From Paraburkholderia phytofirmans OLGA172 (lineage in GTDB: Bacteria; Pseudomonadota; Gammaproteobacteria; Burkholderiales; Burkholderiaceae), in assembly GCF_001634365.1 (NCBI RefSeq), contig NZ_CP014579.1, forward strand, positions 558,001 through 622,000: a stretch of DNA of 64,000 nt, given 5' to 3'. The notes below the pieces were generated by a model, which worked only from the letters and a program-made list of their open reading frames with translations, made no database searches and was not told where the DNA came from. Shown in pieces: positions 17,384-25,170 of the stretch. How positions within the stretch are numbered: position 1 is the stretch's first letter; each line of letters starts with the position of its first letter. Made by a program: the position numbers and the translations under genes.

Positions 17384-17706
17384 TTTTCCCAGCAGCCGGG
17401 GAGGTCGCTCGCGGCGCATGGCGCGCCGGCGCAGCAGTTTTCAGTCAGGAAGGCGATCAGGCCCGTCATCGCGTCGAAATTCGCCGAATAGATGATGAAG
17501 CGTCCGTCCTGCCGCGGTTTCACCAGCTCGGCATGTGACAGATCCTTGAGGTGGAACGAGAGGCTTGATGGGGAAAGCCCGAGCTGCTGCGCGATTTCAC
17601 CGGCGGCCATGCCGTCCGGCCCGGCGACGACCAGCAAACGGAAGATCGCCAGCCGCGATTCATGAGCGAGCGCGCCAAGGGCGCGTACAACGAGGTTCGA
17701 GTCCAT
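17380..17706 (-). CDS. arsR: ArsR-family arsenite-responsive repressor
   Basis: 108-residue winged-helix repressor heading the ars operon. HTH: GEIAQQLGLSPSSLSFHLKD; wing: PRQDGRFIIYSANFD. The usual CVC metal box of the E. coli-type protein is absent from the recognition region. Instead Cys91, Cys92 and Cys97 (NCCAGAPC) form a C-terminal cluster, comparable to the C-terminal As(III) site known in Acidithiobacillus ferrooxidans ArsR. A perfect inverted repeat at 17735-17754 lies 29 bases upstream and is the likely operator. ATG 17706 is chosen over a TTG six bases earlier. Confidence 0.93.
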   Translation of the reverse strand: MDSNLVVRALGALAHESRLAIFRLLVVAGPDGMAAGEIAQQLGLSPSSLSFHLKDLSHAELVKPRQDGRFIIYSANFDAMTGLIAFLTENCCAGAPCAASDLPGCWEK

Positions 17707-17734
17707 GGCCAAACGATACGCGGATCGTTATCAT

Positions 17735-17754
17735 ATTTCAAGTATTGTTGAAAT
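17735..17754. promoter_or_regulatory. Probable ArsR operator
   Basis: ATTTCAAGTATTGTTGAAAT is a 7-bp perfect inverted repeat with a 6-bp centre, in AT-rich sequence 29 bases before the arsR start. Its position fits autorepression of the arsR-acr3-arsC operon. Confidence 0.65.
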
Positions 17755-17877
17755 GATGTGGCTGATTCGGCTGACCTGCGCAAAAGTGTGGGTGTGAGCT
17801 GACTGCATGTGCGATGTGGCGTGTTACGAGGCATTCAACGCCACATCGTGAGGCCACGGCAATCGCCTCGAATCAGC

Positions 17878-18492
17878 TCAGTTGCCGAACAACGAGGCCT
17901 GCGTCCCGCGGCCTGGCGCAGGGCGTGCCGGTTTGACCGGCGCTTCCCGACCGGCCTTTTCCGGCGCCGCAGCCGAATCCGCAGCCGAATCCGCAGCCGC
18001 TTCCAGCGAAGTCTGCCCGGCCTCGAGCGATAGAAGAAACATCTTGTTTGCCAGTCCACCGGCAAAGCCGGTCAGATCGCCGGACGCGCCGATCACGCGA
18101 TGACATGGCGCCACGATCGAGAGCGGATTTCTGCCGTTCGCCGCACCCACGGCCCGCACCGCGTTGATGTGTCCGATTTGCGTGGCGATGTCCGCGTAGC
18201 TGCGCGTCTCGCCGAACGGGATCGTCAGGAGCGCCGCCCAAACTTTTTTCTGGAAGTCCGTTCCCTGGAAGTCGAGTTCAAGGTCGAACCGGTCTCTCGT
18301 CCCCGCGAAATATTCGTTCAATTGCCGCTCGGTTTCGATCAGGATCGGGCGGTCATCCGCTTCGACCCTCTCCGGCAGACGCACCCGGTTCGGCTTGTCG
18401 TTCTCCCATAGAATGGCGGCGAGCCGGTTGCCGTTTGCAACGAGCTTTAGCTCGCCGACGGGTGAATTCATTGACTTGCATGCGTATGTCAC
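17878..18492 (-). CDS. ogt: Methylated-DNA--protein-cysteine methyltransferase
   Basis: 204-residue DNA repair protein that removes O6-methylguanine adducts by suicidal transfer to Cys130 in VAPCHRVIG. The upstream block DFQKKVWAALLTIPFGETR and the final LTGFAGGLANK are typical of Ogt/Ada C-terminal domains. About 45 residues beyond the domain form a low-complexity tail (AADSAADSAAAPEK) encoded by a 12-bp tandem repeat near 17968-18000 and rich in Ala and Pro, probably disordered. The gene is monocistronic as far as can be seen. No Ada activator domain is present. Confidence 0.93.
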   Translation of the reverse strand: MTYACKSMNSPVGELKLVANGNRLAAILWENDKPNRVRLPERVEADDRPILIETERQLNEYFAGTRDRFDLELDFQGTDFQKKVWAALLTIPFGETRSYADIATQIGHINAVRAVGAANGRNPLSIVAPCHRVIGASGDLTGFAGGLANKMFLLSLEAGQTSLEAAADSAADSAAAPEKAGREAPVKPARPAPGRGTQASLFGN

Positions 18493-18705
18493 TTTGCTGG
18501 GTTCCTGGCTGACTGGAGGCTAGGATGGCGCAATGCGAGGCTGCAAACTCGCCGTGCAATGGCTCCGATGCCTGACAGCTTAAACTCCGTCTTCGCCGAG
18601 GTCACGCCGGATCTTGCTATCCAATTCCGCGCATGGCCGCCGACTCAGTAGAATTGATACCCTCGGCACATCGCCGACCGGCAACCGGATATCTTCTCTA
18701 CCACT

Positions 18706-20076
18706 GTGACAACCACCCTCGAACAACTGCGGGCCGGACAACTGGCGGGTACTCGCCGACTCAAACTCGCGTGCGGCCTGAGCGAATTCCCGCGTGAGAT
18801 TTTCGATCTGGCCGACACGCTGGAAATTCTCGATCTGTCGGGTAATGCACTCTCAACGCTGCCCGACGATCTGCCACGCTTGAGCAAGCTGCGCATCATC
18901 TTTGCTGCTGACAACTCTTTCACGGAATTGCCGGAAGTTCTCGGGCAGTGTTCGCAACTGAGCATGGTCGGCTTCAAGGCCAACCGCATCCGCGAGGTTT
19001 CGGGTCAAGCGCTGCCGCCGCTGTTGCGTTGGCTGATCCTCACCGACAACGAGATCGAAGCACTGCCGCCGGAAATCGGCGCCTGCACGCAACTGCAGAA
19101 GTTGATGCTTGCCGGTAACCGGTTGCACACCCTGCCCGAGGAATTGGCCGCCTGCTCGCGGCTCGAACTGGTGCGTCTTGCGGCGAATCAACTCAGCGGA
19201 CTGCCCGCGTGGTTGCTGCGCCTGCCACGGCTCTCCTGGCTGGCTTACGCCGGCAATCCGTTCAGCGAAGCGCTGGAGACGGCCGCACTGACCGACACGC
19301 CGATTGGCGATATTCGATGGGATGCTTTGAAACTCGACGCGCAGTTAGGCGAGGGCGCGTCCGGTGTCATTTATCGTGCGGCGCTTGTTCCTCGTCATAA
19401 CGATGCGAGCAGGCCTGTGGCCGTCAAGTTATTCAAGGGCGCGGTAACGAGCGACGGATTGCCCGACTGCGAGATGGCGGCCTGCATTCATACCGGCGAT
19501 CATCCGAACCTGATTCCGGTGGTGGGCAAGGTGAAGGACCATCCAGCGGGCGCACATGGCCTGGTGATGGAGCTGATCGATCCGCAATTCACGAACCTTG
19601 CCGGACCACCGAGCCTTGAATCATGCACGCGCGACATCTATGGCGCCAGCATGCGCTTCGACCTGGCCTCGGCGTTACGCATTGCATATGGCATTGCATC
19701 GGCGGCGTGTCATCTGCATCGTCAAGGCGTGATGCATGGTGATCTGTACGCTCACAATATTCTGCACGGCGGGCAGGGTCGCGCGTTGCTGGGCGATTTT
19801 GGCGCGGCGTCTTTCTATGCTGCCGATGATCGAGACCTCAGCGCCGCGCTGCAGCGCCTGGAGGTCAGAGCGTATGGTTGTCTGCTCGAAGAGTTGATCG
19901 ATCGATGCGACTGGCTGGATGCGGACGCGGACCTCGCGGCGAAGCTGGTGGCGTTGAAGGAGAATTGCCTGAGCGAGGATATCGGCAGCCGGCCCTTGTT
20001 CGACAAAATCACTTCCGTTTTGCGGCAGCTAACCGGCGCCGGCGATCGGGACGCTGCAGCGTGGGCGGCGATTTGA
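18706..20076 (+). CDS. Leucine-rich-repeat serine/threonine protein kinase
   Basis: 456-residue protein. Residues about 20-190 are leucine-rich repeats (LDLSGNALSTLPDDLPRLSK, LTDNEIEALPPEIGACTQLQ, LAGNRLHTLPEELAAC). Residues about 209-440 are a eukaryotic-like kinase: glycine loop GEGASGVIYRA from 215, lysine K241 in PVAVKLFKG, catalytic loop HGDLYAHNIL with D346, and GDFG with D364. The Arg before the catalytic Asp is Gly, so this is a non-RD kinase. No signal peptide or membrane segment is seen; it is cytoplasmic unless exported by a specialised system. The start is GTG 18706. A sugar-binding protein gene follows 60 bp downstream. Confidence 0.93.
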   Translation: MTTTLEQLRAGQLAGTRRLKLACGLSEFPREIFDLADTLEILDLSGNALSTLPDDLPRLSKLRIIFAADNSFTELPEVLGQCSQLSMVGFKANRIREVSGQALPPLLRWLILTDNEIEALPPEIGACTQLQKLMLAGNRLHTLPEELAACSRLELVRLAANQLSGLPAWLLRLPRLSWLAYAGNPFSEALETAALTDTPIGDIRWDALKLDAQLGEGASGVIYRAALVPRHNDASRPVAVKLFKGAVTSDGLPDCEMAACIHTGDHPNLIPVVGKVKDHPAGAHGLVMELIDPQFTNLAGPPSLESCTRDIYGASMRFDLASALRIAYGIASAACHLHRQGVMHGDLYAHNILHGGQGRALLGDFGAASFYAADDRDLSAALQRLEVRAYGCLLEELIDRCDWLDADADLAAKLVALKENCLSEDIGSRPLFDKITSVLRQLTGAGDRDAAAWAAI

Positions 20077-20136
20077 TCCTCTTTTGTATGAACGCAATGC
20101 AACCATTCGTCCGTGTGTTTTAAGGAGAGAAAATCG

Positions 20137-21099
20137 ATGACGCAGAGGATGCGCCGCCGCTTGCTGGTTGCCGGCACGCTTGCTGCGGCAGGTCTGACAG
20201 GTGCGGCTCGTGTCGATGCAATGCAGGGCGGCAAGCTCAAGATCGCCCTCGTGTTGAAGTCGATGACCGATCCGTTCACGGTTGCGATGACGAACGCTGC
20301 GCAGAATTATCAGAAGCACTATGCGTGGCAGTTCGGCTTGACCATTCGCGGAACGGCAACGGAGAGCGACACTGCCGTGCAGATCCGAATGGTGGACGAG
20401 TTGATCAAGGCGAGGATGAACGCGATCGTCATTGCGCCGACTGACTCGAAGGCGTTGACAGCGATCATGGCGCGGGGGATCAAGGCCGGCATCATCATGG
20501 TCACTATCGATAACCCGCTCGATGACGCAGCGCAGGATGCCGCCCATATCTCCGTGCCTTTTGTCGGGCCGAATAACCGCAATGGCGCGAAGCAGGTGGG
20601 GGACTATCTTGCGAAGCGGCTCAAGGTGGGCGATCAGGTCGGGATCATCGAAGGCATATCCGCCGACCGCAATGCGCAGCAACGCACGGCCGGCAGCAAG
20701 GACGCAATGAGCGCGGCTGGCATGAAGATCGTCGCCATACAAGCCGGCGACTGGGACTATGGGAAAGGACGGGACGTGGCGTCGAGGATGTTAGCGGACT
20801 ATCCGCAAATCCGGGCACTGATGTGCGGCAACGACAATATGGCAATGGGGGCGGTCGATGCTGTTCGCGATGCGGGGAGAACCGGCGGTGTTTATATCAC
20901 CGGGTATAACGGCAGCGATGCGATCAAGCCACTGCTGGCCGACGGCCGCGTACTCGCGACGATGAATCAGTTTGCCGATCGGCAAGCTGTGTTCGGCGTC
21001 GACGTGGCGTTGAAGGCGGTCACTGAACAGAGAAAGCAGAGCGAATTGTCGCGGGTCATCGAAACGCCATTGCAACTGATGACTGGGGTGAAGCGGTGA
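20137..21099 (+). CDS. Orphan periplasmic sugar-binding protein (RbsB-like)
   Basis: 320-residue substrate-binding protein of ribose/xylose-type ABC transporters. The N-terminus MTQRMRRRLLVAGTLAAAGL is a twin-arginine-like or Sec signal peptide rich in Arg. The mature part has KIALVLKSMTDPFTVAM, IVIAPTDSKALTAIM, VGIIEGISADRNAQQRTAG and ALMCGNDNMAMGAVDAV, all standard for Peripla_BP_4. AAGGAG precedes ATG 20137. No permease or ATPase gene lies nearby, so it either serves a distant transporter or acts as a sensor. It follows the LRR kinase on the same strand by 60 bp and may be cotranscribed. Confidence 0.9.
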   Translation: MTQRMRRRLLVAGTLAAAGLTGAARVDAMQGGKLKIALVLKSMTDPFTVAMTNAAQNYQKHYAWQFGLTIRGTATESDTAVQIRMVDELIKARMNAIVIAPTDSKALTAIMARGIKAGIIMVTIDNPLDDAAQDAAHISVPFVGPNNRNGAKQVGDYLAKRLKVGDQVGIIEGISADRNAQQRTAGSKDAMSAAGMKIVAIQAGDWDYGKGRDVASRMLADYPQIRALMCGNDNMAMGAVDAVRDAGRTGGVYITGYNGSDAIKPLLADGRVLATMNQFADRQAVFGVDVALKAVTEQRKQSELSRVIETPLQLMTGVKR

Positions 21100-21108
21100 T
21101 GTGAATTA

Positions 21109-21124
21109 CGCGGGCGAACCCGCG
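21109..21124 (+). terminator. GC-rich hairpin after the sugar-binding gene
   Basis: CGCGGG-CGAA-CCCGCG forms a 6-bp GC stem with a stable CGAA tetraloop nine bases beyond the stop codon, followed by TTTAAG. The U-run is short, so termination strength is uncertain. Confidence 0.5.
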
Positions 21125-21194
21125 TTTAAGTCAGCATGACGGACCCGATGGCGCCGGGCTAGTACTTGAGCTCACCTGTCGGACAGGTAGCCAT

Positions 21195-21950
21195 TCACCC
21201 ACCCAGCACTTCCAGCATCTGGGTATTCAAGCCATTGACGAAAGCGTGCTCACCGGGTCCCGGGTTCTCGCGGAACTCCTTCGCACGTTCAACCAGAACC
21301 TCGTCCACATCGGTCCCGAGGACAGCAATTGTTTCGTCGATGAAGGCGTCAAGCGGCATCGCCTGCTCGGCTTCGCGGCTGTTCATGAGGTCCGTGCGCA
21401 CCCAGGGCGGTGCGATCTCGAGTACGCGAACCTTCGTGTCCCGCAGCATGAAGCGTTGCGACAGGACGTACGAATGCAGCGCCGCCTTGGTCGACGAATA
21501 CACGGCAGTCACGGCCAACGGCACGAAAGCCAGGACCGAGCTGGTATAGGCGACGACAGCGTCGTGCCTGGTCTTGAGGTGATCGATCAGCGCCGACGTC
21601 ATGCGGATCGGCCCCATGAGGTTGGTCGTGATGGTGGACACCATCAGCGCGTCGTCCATCTGGCCGCCCGCCTGGTCAGGCTGCATGATCCCTGCGTTGT
21701 TGATCAGCACGTTGAGATCGGGGTAATCCGCGATCAGTTGCGCCGCTACCCGCTCGATGCTGGCGGGGTCGGCGATGTCGAGTTCGATTGCCGCCATACC
21801 GGGATTCGCCGCCACCACCTCGTCGAGATGGCTGCGCCGGCGGCCGCTGATGATGACCTTGTTACCGCGCGTATGGAGCGCTTCGGCTAACCCGCGGCCA
21901 ATGCCTGAACCGCCGCCCGTGATGAAGATCGTGTTTCCGGTGAGTTTCAT
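21195..21950 (-). CDS. SDR-family oxidoreductase (DltE-like)
   Basis: 251-residue short-chain dehydrogenase. The dinucleotide motif is TGGGSGIG, the NNAG motif is LINNAGIM and the catalytic YSSTK lies in VYSSTKAALHSYVLSQR. IAPPWVRTDLM and the C-terminal GPGEHAFVNGLNTQ resemble DltE-type SDRs. ATG 21950 is the correct start; the frame runs further upstream into the SnoaL-like gene. It lies 43 bases downstream of that gene on the same strand, forming a two-gene unit divergent from a TetR regulator with repeated operators between. Confidence 0.92.
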   Translation of the reverse strand: MKLTGNTIFITGGGSGIGRGLAEALHTRGNKVIISGRRRSHLDEVVAANPGMAAIELDIADPASIERVAAQLIADYPDLNVLINNAGIMQPDQAGGQMDDALMVSTITTNLMGPIRMTSALIDHLKTRHDAVVAYTSSVLAFVPLAVTAVYSSTKAALHSYVLSQRFMLRDTKVRVLEIAPPWVRTDLMNSREAEQAMPLDAFIDETIAVLGTDVDEVLVERAKEFRENPGPGEHAFVNGLNTQMLEVLGG

Positions 21951-21993
21951 GATCGTTTTCCTTTTGATGCAGATGTAGGTGGGGGTGCCGTGG

Positions 21994-22395
21994 TCAGCCG
22001 GGGAACCGGTCGCCGAACATCGGCAGGCCACTCGCGGATTCGGTCCTGGTCGCTTCGTCCTGGAGGACGTCCCAGTGCTCGGCGAGCTTGCCGTCCTCAA
22101 AGCGGACGACGTCGGCCGCAATCCACGCAGCGGGCCTGCCCATCCCAGTGAAGCGGCCATGTGCGATGACATGGTCACCCTCGGCCACGATCAACTGGTT
22201 CTCATAGCGCAAGGTGTCAGGCAGCGTGCGGACCAGGTCGAACAGACCGTCGCGTCCCGGCGCAATATGAGCGCTATGCTGAATGTAGCGGTCGGACCAG
22301 AAGCGCTCGGCTGCAGCGTAGTCGCGCTTGTTGAACAGGGTGTCGAACGCTTCCAGTACGAACGCCTTGTTCTGTTCCGGGGTTGTCTTCGTCAT
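21994..22395 (-). CDS. SnoaL-like / NTF2-fold protein
   Basis: 133-residue small protein with the SnoaL-like pattern: FVLEAFDTLFNKRDYAAAER followed by FWSDRYIQHSAHIAPGRDGL, then WIAADVVRFEDGKLAEHWDV. Members of this fold act as cyclases, hydratases or binding proteins. It is the first gene of a two-gene operon with the SDR and is divergent from the TetR gene. Palindromic operators at 22500-22575 lie just upstream. The pair may convert or detoxify a small carbonyl compound; this is inference from the families only. Confidence 0.88.
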   Translation of the reverse strand: MTKTTPEQNKAFVLEAFDTLFNKRDYAAAERFWSDRYIQHSAHIAPGRDGLFDLVRTLPDTLRYENQLIVAEGDHVIAHGRFTGMGRPAAWIAADVVRFEDGKLAEHWDVLQDEATRTESASGLPMFGDRFPG

Positions 22396-22499
22396 GTTGA
22401 GACCCTCTTTAAAGATTCAGGTGACGACGTCGTCACGCGTCGGATAGCCGTTGTGCTCTCTGCCGCCTGATTGTTCGGGCAAAGAAGGCTATACTTAAG

Positions 22500-22575
22500 A
22501 CAATGGTGAGTGACATTGTCATTGAGAGGAATTGTGGGCGCTCGTCATGGCAATGTCAATGGTGATCGACATTGT
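22500..22575. promoter_or_regulatory. Two near-identical 20-bp palindromic operators
   Basis: Site A at 22500-22519 reads ACAATGGTGAGTGACATTGT and site B at 22556-22575 reads TCAATGGTGATCGACATTGT. They share the inverted core CAATG-N8-CATTG, differ at only three positions and start 56 bp apart. Both sit between the SnoaL/SDR operon and the divergent TetR gene. They are strong candidates for binding sites of that TetR protein. Site B covers the first possible start (TTG 22572) of the regulator, which argues for a later start. Confidence 0.75.
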
Positions 22576-22622
22576 ATTTCTCGATGGATTTGATTGGGCC
22601 GTTATGGGCCGAAGGGGGGAGA

Positions 22623-23261
22623 GTGGGTGTTTCCAGGCAGCAGGCGGTTGAAAACCGGCGCGCGATCGTGGCAGCCGCCGAGAAGCTGTTTCGCGAGCGT
22701 GGTGTCGATGCGGTCGGGCTCGCCGAACTGATGAAGGCGGCGGGCTTTACGCAGGGCGGTTTCTACAACCACTTCAAATCAAAAGACGCGCTGGTCGCCG
22801 CCGTGATGGAGAAGGCGATGAAAGATGGAGGAGAAGGTTTTGCCTCCATCACCGAAGACGCCAGGTCAACTGACGCCGACCCGCTCAGGCACAACATTCA
22901 GTGGTACCTGTCCCACGAGCATCGCGCGAATATCGATACAGGTTGCCCCTGGTCGGGTTTTGTAGGCGACGCCCGCCGGTTCGACGACGTCGCGCGCGGC
23001 TCTTACGCAGAGGGTCTCGCGGTGAACCTCGAACGATTTGCCAAGGTCATCGAAGAGAGCACGGGGATCAGCGAAGGTAGCCGCAGGAAGGCGATCACGT
23101 TGTTCAGCCAGATGGTCGGTACGCTGCTACTTTCGCGCGCGGTTGCAGACGTTGACCCGGCGCTCGCGGATGAAATTCTTGACGAGGGCCGCGAGCATCT
23201 CCTCACCGCCGTGGACACGCAACCTGGAATTCAATCGCGTGGCCGCTCGCGTCGAGGGTAG
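22623..23261 (+). CDS. TetR/AcrR family transcriptional regulator
   Basis: About 212 residues from GTG 22623, which follows GGGGGAGA. An in-frame ATG at 22584 would add 13 residues. HTH: AAEKLFRERGVDAVGLAELM and KAAGFTQGGFYNHFKSKDAL, the subgroup that senses small reactive or aromatic compounds. The C-terminal region (NIDTGCPWSGFVGDARRF) carries a conserved Cys-Pro typical of TetR_C_16/YxaF-like members, and could sense electrophiles. It is divergent from the SnoaL/SDR pair, with two 20-bp palindromes between. It closely resembles the TetR at 30936 in HTH and Cys-Pro region. Confidence 0.88.
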   Translation: MGVSRQQAVENRRAIVAAAEKLFRERGVDAVGLAELMKAAGFTQGGFYNHFKSKDALVAAVMEKAMKDGGEGFASITEDARSTDADPLRHNIQWYLSHEHRANIDTGCPWSGFVGDARRFDDVARGSYAEGLAVNLERFAKVIEESTGISEGSRRKAITLFSQMVGTLLLSRAVADVDPALADEILDEGREHLLTAVDTQPGIQSRGRSRRG

Positions 23262-23347
23262 CGCAATGTCCGTTACGTAAAATCGAATGCTCTGATAGTC
23301 GCGGCACGATGCTGTTACGCAAGGCGCCGCGCTCAAGGTTGCGCAAC

Positions 23348-23407
23348 TTACTTGACGCTGCTGGCCACAAGCGCGGCGGCGAGAAGTAAAGGCTTGACGG
23401 TCTCCAT
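23348..23407 (-). CDS. Possible 19-residue hydrophobic peptide
   Basis: ATG at 23407 is preceded by GGAGAAATC and opens a frame METVKPLLLAAALVASSVK that stops at once. It looks like a signal-peptide core without a mature protein, so it may be the remnant of a secreted protein or a genuine small membrane peptide. It lies 35 bases downstream of the Ohr gene on the same strand. Evidence is the ribosome-binding site and hydrophobicity only. Confidence 0.25.
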   Translation of the reverse strand: METVKPLLLAAALVASSVK

Positions 23408-23442
23408 GATTTCTCCGGTTCCGTACCGTCAAGGCGTTCGGC

Positions 23443-23868
23443 TCAGACGATTGTCAGCGTGACGTCGATGTTGCCGCGGGTCGCGTTCGAGTACGGGCAG
23501 ACCACGTGAGCCTTGTCGACCAGCGTCTGCGCCGCTTCGCGTGCCATGCCGGGGAGCGAGATCTTCAGTTCTACTTCGATGCCAAAGCCATTCGGGATCA
23601 GGCCGATGCCGACACTGCCGTCAATCGAGACATCAGCGGGGATAGCGATCTTGTCGCGGGCGGCGACGAATTTCATGGCGCCGAGGAAACAGGCGCTATA
23701 GCCTGCCGCGAAGAGCTGTTCAGGATTGGCGCCATCGCCGCCTGCGCCGCCCAGTTCTTTCGGCGTGGTCAGCTTGAAGTCGAGGTTGCCTGCGGGCACC
23801 ACGGCGCGGCCGTCGCGGCCACCGGTGGCGTGAGCTTGAGCGCGGTAGAGAACTTTATCGAGTGACAT
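23443..23868 (-). CDS. ohr: Organic hydroperoxide resistance protein (Ohr/OsmC family)
   Basis: 141-residue thiol peroxidase that reduces organic hydroperoxides, using lipoyl-dependent recycling in characterised homologues. Catalytic and resolving cysteines are Cys60 ([11 protein letters not shown]) and Cys124 ([13 protein letters not shown]), and Arg18 in GGRDGRA matches the conserved active-site Arg. The protein begins [20 protein letters not shown] and is full length for the family. A palindrome at 23908-23923, also present twice around the TetR gene at 24071-24637, lies about 40 bases upstream. This suggests control by that TetR protein and not by the usual MarR-type OhrR. Confidence 0.93.
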   Translation of the reverse strand: MSLDKVLYRAQAHATGGRDGRAVVPAGNLDFKLTTPKELGGAGGDGANPEQLFAAGYSACFLGAMKFVAARDKIAIPADVSIDGSVGIGLIPNGFGIEVELKISLPGMAREAAQTLVDKAHVVCPYSNATRGNIDVTLTIV

Positions 23869-23907
23869 GGTGAAGCTCCTTTCAGTAGGGTGAGTGATCG
23901 AATTTAC

Positions 23908-23923
23908 TATCTACTACTAGATT
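23908..23923. promoter_or_regulatory. TetR operator copy 1 (ohr promoter)
   Basis: TATCTACTACTAGATT, with inverted core ATCTA-CTAC-TAGAT, lies 40 bp before the ohr start. It matches the two better palindromes at 23993 and 24649 and is probably where the adjacent TetR protein represses ohr. Confidence 0.65.
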
Positions 23924-23992
23924 GATTCGTTCGCGAAACAAAAGCGAATGAACCGGGTTGTTTCTGCCAGTTTTACATCTTCCCCGGATAAC

Positions 23993-24008
23993 TATCTACT
24001 CAAAGATA
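23993..24008. promoter_or_regulatory. TetR operator copy 2
   Basis: TATCTACTCAAAGATA differs at one position from the copy at 24649. It lies between the 3' end of the TetR gene and the ohr promoter, 85 bp from copy 1, a position that would suit cooperative binding or looping. Confidence 0.6.
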
Positions 24009-24070
24009 GACTGCCGGGCCAAACAAAGAGGCGGCGTACCGCCTCGCAATTGACTGCTGCACTGACTGCT

Positions 24071-24637
24071 CTACCGCGCGATCCGCACCGTCGCCTCGAC
24101 GTCTTCGAGCCGGGCTTTGGTGTGAAACAGGCGGCTGGCCAGCACGCTGCCCTGAAATGCCGCGAACAGCGCGCGCGCCGCGTTTTCCGGCTTGCCGTTC
24201 ACCGCCAGCGTGTGCTCTTGTGCGCCTTGCACGAGCACCTTTGCCAGCCAGTTCTCGTTGGCCTTGAAAAACGCCTGCACCGCTTGCCGGATGTTGTCGG
24301 GCAGCGACTCGATGTCGGCGGCCAGCATGCCGCACAGGCAAATCTGATTGCCGTCGCCAAGCGTCTTGCCAAACAGCTTCGCGTACTTGCTCAGCTTTGC
24401 GTCCGCTGGCAACGAAGCGTCAATGCCGCGGAGACCGTTGAATACCTCGTTGCTGTACGCATTGACCGCTTCCAGAACCAGATCGTCTTTCGACGGAAAG
24501 TAGTAGTGGATACTCGAGGTCTTGACGCCGACCAGGCTGGACAGATCACGGTAGCTGAAACCGTTGTAGCCGCGCAGCATGATGAGCGTGACTGCGTGGT
24601 CGAGAATCTGTTCGCACACTGATGTTGTCGTTTCCAT
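24071..24637 (-). CDS. TetR/AcrR regulator, probable repressor of ohr
   Basis: 188-residue repressor with HTH at about residues 12-55 (LIMLRGYNGFSYRDLSSLVG then VKTSSIHYYFPSKDDLV). The sensor domain has a close pair of cysteines (GNQICLCGMLAAD), which could be the switch for peroxides or electrophiles. Its ATG at 24637 is 11 bases from the perfect palindrome at 24649-24664, implying autorepression. The same element recurs twice between this gene and ohr, which lies about 200 bp downstream on the same strand. The link to peroxide control is inferred from these shared sites. Confidence 0.88.
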   Translation of the reverse strand: METTTSVCEQILDHAVTLIMLRGYNGFSYRDLSSLVGVKTSSIHYYFPSKDDLVLEAVNAYSNEVFNGLRGIDASLPADAKLSKYAKLFGKTLGDGNQICLCGMLAADIESLPDNIRQAVQAFFKANENWLAKVLVQGAQEHTLAVNGKPENAARALFAAFQGSVLASRLFHTKARLEDVEATVRIAR

Positions 24638-24648
24638 GGATCGAACTC

Positions 24649-24664
24649 TATCTACTCATAGATA
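24649..24664. promoter_or_regulatory. TetR operator copy 3 (autoregulatory)
   Basis: TATCTACTCATAGATA is a perfect 6-bp inverted repeat with a CTCA centre just upstream of the TetR start. It is the best match to the shared consensus of the three copies. Confidence 0.7.
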
Positions 24665-24801
24665 AAATGTCAAGCGGTTCCCATGCCCGGGACATGCGTG
24701 CAGTGCCTGTGATCGCGGATCAGTCCGGCCGCCGGCCAATTGCGCAAAGGCGCACGGATCGGCTAGGCTGGTGACATTCACAACCACAGAGAGGAAAAGC
24801 A

Positions 24802-24870
24802 GTGAACAAGCAGGAACTGGTGGATGCAGTCGCCGCGAAGACGGGTGAGAGCCTGTCGCTGACGCGTTGA
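24802..24870 (+). pseudogene. 5' fragment of a histone-like HU gene
   Basis: After GAGGAAAAGC, a GTG start opens MNKQELVDAVAAKTGES, which matches the start of HU-beta proteins of Burkholderiales, but the frame changes to LSLTR and stops after 22 codons. No HU arm or DNA-binding loop follows. This is a truncated relic, not a functional HU gene, and marks a rearrangement point at the edge of the accessory region. From 24871 to 25170 I see no gene. Confidence 0.7.
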
Positions 24871-25170
24871 GCGACTCATGGTTGGTGATTAGCGGACGGT
24901 CGCCACTCCGAGCTGAGAGTCTCCGAAGGGGGGCGACGATTGCCGTCGCTATCGTGCTTTATTTTTCGAGCGCCCCAGGCAGACGACGCCAGGCCAAAGA
25001 CCAGCGTCCAGAAGGATCAATGATGCGCGCATCGCTGTAATACACCAGGCCAGTGGGAGACGGGCGGTTCTTTCCACTCTAACGCGGCCTTTGTGGATGG
25101 CCGGTGCCAGGCAGGCACGACCGATGATGCACGGATAATGTGAAGTGCATTTAGAGAGAAGGAGTATCCG

